Part shown: positions 39,725 through 42,410 of the stretch, one piece after another | How the letters are laid out: each line of letters opens with the position of its first letter | Position numbering within the stretch: the stretch's first letter is position 1 | Source: JBKPCD01 sp046727175 | GTDB lineage: Bacteria > Acidobacteriota > Vicinamibacteria > Vicinamibacterales > 2-12-FULL-66-21 | Length of the DNA stretch: 42,410 bases | Direction of reading: 5' to 3' | Assembly: GCA_046727175.1 (NCBI GenBank) | Contig: JBKPCD010000073.1 | Location: 1 to 42,410, forward strand | Position numbers and translations under genes: made by a program | Notes under the pieces: model-generated | Database searches by the model: none | The model's input: the letters and a program-made list of their open reading frames with translations, nothing else | Told to the model about the DNA's origin: nothing

Positions 39725-41615
39725 CCGCCCGCTCCATGATGAAGCGGAATCTTGCGGACGGATCCTTTCCCATCAACTCGTTGATCACGCGATCGGTGAC
39801 GATGTGATCCGCGATGTCCACGCGCAGCAGGCGGCGGGTGCGGGGGTTGAGCGTCGTCTCCCACAACACCTTCGGCATCATCTCGCCAAGGCCTTTGAAT
39901 CGTGTGATCTCCGCCTTCGCGCGGCCGTTCCCGTGCAGCTTCAGCAGCCGCTCGCGATGCGCGTCGTCGAGCGCCCAGAACGTTTCCTTCCCGACGTCGA
40001 TGCGATAGAGCGGCGGCTGTGCGAGAAACACGCGTCCCGACGTGATGAGTCCGGGCATGTGACGATAGATGAACGTGAGCAGCAGCGTCGCGATGTGGTG
40101 ACCGTCAGAGTCCGCGTCGGCGAGCACGATCACGCGTCCGTAGCGCAGCCGCGCGAGATCGAAGTTCTTCCCAAGGCCGCAGCCGAGCGCCGTCACGAGA
40201 TCCGACAGCTCTTTGTTCTCGAGGACCTTTGCGAGCGAGACGCTCTCGGTGTTCAGCACCTTTCCGCGCAGCGGCAGAATCGCTTGCCGCGCGCGATCGC
40301 GTCCCTGCTTCGCCGACCCTCCCGCAGAGTCTCCTTCGACGATGAACAGCTCGCTGTCCTCGCGACCTGGCGACGTGCAGTCACTTAGCTTTCCAGGCAG
40401 CGTGAGGCGGGTCGAGGTCGCGCTCTTGCGCGCGACTTCCTGCTGCGCCGCGCGACTGGCTTCTCGGGCCCGCGCCGCCAGGATAATGCGCGCGACGATG
40501 GACTCGGCAACGCTGATGTTCGTGTTCAGCCAGTGTTCGAGCGCCGGCCTGACCTGCGCGTCCACGGCAGAGAGCACTTCGGGGTTGTTCAAGCGATCCT
40601 TGGTCTGCCCCTGGAACTGCGGCTCCTGCACGAACACGCTGAGGACGGCAACCAGCCCCTCGCGGATGTCTTCGGCCGTGAGCGTGACGCCCTTCGGCGA
40701 GAGATTGTGCGTGTCGATGAAATTCCGAACGGCTTTGCCAAGTCCGGCGCGGAACCCGTTCTCATGCGTGCCGCCGGAGCCCGTCGGGATGCCATTGACA
40801 TAGCTGCGGACGTGCTCGTCGGTCGACTGCGTCCACTGGAGCGCAACGTCGAGGCGGATGCCGCTGTCGTCGCTCTCTCTCGCAATCGTGAACGGCGCCT
40901 CGTGGACGGCAACCGCCGATCGCTCCGCCAGAATCTTCTTCAGGTAATCGGAGAGGCCCTCGGTGTGCTGGAAGACGAGCTTTTCGTTCTTCCCCTCGTC
41001 TTCGAAAACGATCTTCACGCCCTTGTGCAGATAGCTCGATACTTCGAGCCGCTGCTTGATGATCTCGGGATCGAATTCGATCTTGGGAAAGATTGTCGTA
41101 TCGGGCCTGAAGAAGACCGTTGTGCCCGAACCGCGCGCGGGCCCGAGCTTCTTGAGCGCGCCCTGCACATGCCCCTGCTTGAAGCGCATCTCCCACTGCG
41201 CCCCGTCGCGGCGGACCGTCGCCACCAGCTCCTTCGACAGCGCGTTGACGACGCTGGCGCCGACGCCGTGGAGGCCGCCGGCGGTCTTGTAGTTGCCACG
41301 CTCGAACTTGCCGCCGGCGTGGAGCGTCGAGAAGATCACCTCGAGCGCGCTCTTCTTCGTCTTCGGGTGTTTGTCGACTGGTATGCCACGCCCATCGTCC
41401 GCAATCGTGATCGAGCTGCCGTCTTGATGCAACGTCACGAGGATGTTGGAGGCATAGCCGTTCATCGCCTCGTCGACGGAGTTGTCGAGGATTTCCCAGA
41501 CGAGGTGATGAAGCCCCGCGGCGCCCACGCCACCGATGTACATAGCCGGCCGCTTGCGGACGGGCTCGAGGCCCTCGAGTACGGTGATGTCCTTGGCTGT
41601 GTAGGTCGTGGCCAT
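39699..41615 (-). CDS. gyrB: type IIA DNA topoisomerase, B subunit (gyrase/topo IV)
   Basis: The 638-residue ATPase subunit has all expected parts: MATTYTAKDITVLEGLEPVR and KRPAMYIGG, the GHKL ATP site (EILDNSVDEAMNG, DDGRGIPVDKHP, GLHGVGASVVNALS), the transducer domain, then TOPRIM with FIVEGDSAGGSAKQGRDRA and VLADADSDGHHIATLLLTFI, QPPLYRI and ITRFKGLGEMMP. The length fits GyrB without insert or ParE; DADSDGHHI-type sequence cannot decide between gyrase and topo IV. The ATG at 41615 is chosen by homology; upstream in-frame codons lie in repeat. The natural end is ELDV, and the TAG depends on one base inside a duplicated 40-mer. Confidence 0.93.
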   Translation of the reverse strand: MATTYTAKDITVLEGLEPVRKRPAMYIGGVGAAGLHHLVWEILDNSVDEAMNGYASNILVTLHQDGSSITIADDGRGIPVDKHPKTKKSALEVIFSTLHAGGKFERGNYKTAGGLHGVGASVVNALSKELVATVRRDGAQWEMRFKQGHVQGALKKLGPARGSGTTVFFRPDTTIFPKIEFDPEIIKQRLEVSSYLHKGVKIVFEDEGKNEKLVFQHTEGLSDYLKKILAERSAVAVHEAPFTIARESDDSGIRLDVALQWTQSTDEHVRSYVNGIPTGSGGTHENGFRAGLGKAVRNFIDTHNLSPKGVTLTAEDIREGLVAVLSVFVQEPQFQGQTKDRLNNPEVLSAVDAQVRPALEHWLNTNISVAESIVARIILAARAREASRAAQQEVARKSATSTRLTLPGKLSDCTSPGREDSELFIVEGDSAGGSAKQGRDRARQAILPLRGKVLNTESVSLAKVLENKELSDLVTALGCGLGKNFDLARLRYGRVIVLADADSDGHHIATLLLTFIYRHMPGLITSGRVFLAQPPLYRIDVGKETFWALDDAHRERLLKLHGNGRAKAEITRFKGLGEMMPKVLWETTLNPRTRRLLRVDIADHIVTDRVINELMGKDPSARFRFIMERAEEAEELDV

Positions 41616-41654
41616 TCCGCGTGAGTCAGTGCGAGTCAGGATCTTAGCACGCGC

Positions 41655-41840
41655 GAAATGGGGACAGGCCCCCGGGACAGGCACCCGGGACAGGCACCGG
41701 GGCCGCCCACCGGGGACAGGCACACGTGGCTGGCACTTTTGGATGTCCCCAGCCGCGGCTGGGTCGGGGCACGTGGATGCCCCGTTTGGCTGTCCCGTTT
41801 GGCTGTCCCGTTTGGCTGTCCCAGTTGGATGTCCCTGTCA
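41655..41840 (+). repeat. GGGACAGGCACC / GGCTGTCCC word repeat, with 13-bp tandem
   Basis: Left words GGGACAGGCACCCGGGACAG (41657 onward) face right words of GTTTGGCTGTCCC: three exact 13-bp units at 41784-41796, 41797-41809 and 41810-41822, and a variant at 41823-41835. A central palindrome CCCAGCCGCGGCTGGG lies between. It fills the divergent space between the topoisomerase and DUF4159 genes. Confidence 0.85.
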
Positions 41841-41862
41841 GGCTGCGGCGTAGAATACGAGG

Positions 41863-42410
41863 GTGAGGGTTCCGGCGCGCGCATTCAGGCTCGTGACGAT
41901 TGCCGCGCTCGTGGTGTCGTTGGCCGTTGTCGCCAGCGCCCAATTCAGGCGGGGAGGCCGCGGCGGCCGTTATTTCGGTGTGATTCGAACACCCACCGCC
42001 GAAAGCTTCGACGGCTCGTTCAACTTCTGCCGGATCATGTTTCCGTACGCGGCCGACGGAGACGGCGGCGGCTGGGCGGTCGATTATCCGCGCGCTGACA
42101 TCAACGTCTCGATTCGGCTTTCGGAGCTGACCAAAACGCACATCAGCCTGGATTCGTCACGCGAGCCGAACCATCTCGTTCTGAATCTCACCGATCCCGA
42201 GATGTTCCAGTGCCCGTTCATCATGATGACGGAAGTCGGCGCGGCGTACATCGGGCCCGAGGAAGCCGCGAAGCTGCGCGAGTACCTGATGAAAGGAGGA
42301 TTTCTCTGGGCGGACGATTTCTGGGGCACCTACGCGTGGGAGCACTGGATGAACGAGCTCGCGAAGGTCCTGCCGCCGAACGAGTACCGCGCCGTCGACC
42401 TGCCGAAGGA
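41863..42410 (+). CDS. DUF4159 exported protein, 3' truncated by window end
   Basis: The frame from GTG 41863 gives a signal peptide (RVPARAFRLVTIAALVVSLA then VVASAQ) and the start of a DUF4159 domain: FGVIRTPTAESFDGSFNFCR, WAVDYPRADINVSIRLSELT, LNLTDPEMFQCPFIMMTEVG and LREYLMKGGFLWADDFWGTY. The family is a Rossmann/flavodoxin-like exported domain of unknown function, common in Acidobacteria and Planctomycetes and often near MoxR/VWA genes, which would lie beyond the window. A GTG at 41893 is an alternative start. TAGAAT 6 bases upstream resembles a -10 box; no good ribosome site is seen. Confidence 0.85.
   Translation, partial: MRVPARAFRLVTIAALVVSLAVVASAQFRRGGRGGRYFGVIRTPTAESFDGSFNFCRIMFPYAADGDGGGWAVDYPRADINVSIRLSELTKTHISLDSSREPNHLVLNLTDPEMFQCPFIMMTEVGAAYIGPEEAAKLREYLMKGGFLWADDFWGTYAWEHWMNELAKVLPPNEYRAVDLPK

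Noticed and set aside
1..42410. tRNA or rRNA genes
   Set aside because: No cloverleaf-type or rRNA-like sequence was noticed in the gaps; a covariance-model scan would be needed to exclude them fully.

Overview
The window is a high-GC bacterial contig piece, most likely from an uncultured Acidobacteriota (Vicinamibacteria-like). That placement is inferred from gene content: a PadR regulator translationally coupled to a 'permease prefix' membrane protein, a DUF1501/DUF1800 pair, a stub of an Acidobacteria-style Ser/Thr kinase, UMF1 and TIGR01777 proteins, and gaps filled with word-like repeats. No rRNA or marker phylogeny was available. The first 36 bases are an Illumina Nextera adapter, so the left end is an assembly edge. 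The right end cuts a DUF4159 gene.

Region 1 (39-7670): the 3' end of a gamma-glutamyltransferase gene, then a compact histidine operon hisL-hisI-hisG-hisD-hisC-hisB-hisH-hisF-hisA, all on the plus strand. hisL is a 25-residue leader peptide (HHHRHHH) followed by an intrinsic terminator, which makes a classical transcription attenuator. hisE is absent. hisF carries an in-frame GC-rich repeat in the loop after strand beta-5.

Region 2 (7800-21168): an intact stretch with an M28 membrane peptidase, an archaeal-type AAA ATPase, a UMF1-type MFS transporter, a PlsC-like acyltransferase, a degenerate MurE-like Mur ligase, a TIGR01777 epimerase, the DUF1800-DUF1501 pair and a DadA-like FAD oxidoreductase.

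Region 3 (21.2-33.3 kb): a gene graveyard. MBL-fold hydrolase, O-methyltransferase, LuxR regulator, MDR dehydrogenase, Ser/Thr kinase, RibD-C/DHFR-like protein, IS transposase, B12-binding radical-SAM, cold-shock and eRF1/Vms1-like genes are all truncated and/or frameshifted. Intact TetR, PadR plus partner, Csp, omega-like, RRM and Ada genes are interspersed. Four copies of an 18-bp palindrome (consensus TTGCGGGGGCGYGCAACC) were seen only here.

Region 4 (33.3-42.4 kb): intact again, with a VTT/DedA protein, DUF885 metallopeptidase-like protein, PMT-like membrane protein, FRG-domain protein, PIG3-type quinone oxidoreductase, type IIA topoisomerase B subunit and the DUF4159 start.

The most unusual global property is that many intergenic gaps are filled with imperfect tandem 'word' repeats, often with a complementary-word arm facing them across a short spacer. 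They supply stop codons to upstream genes and have entered coding sequence in hisF, the acyltransferase, Ada and the topoisomerase 3' end.
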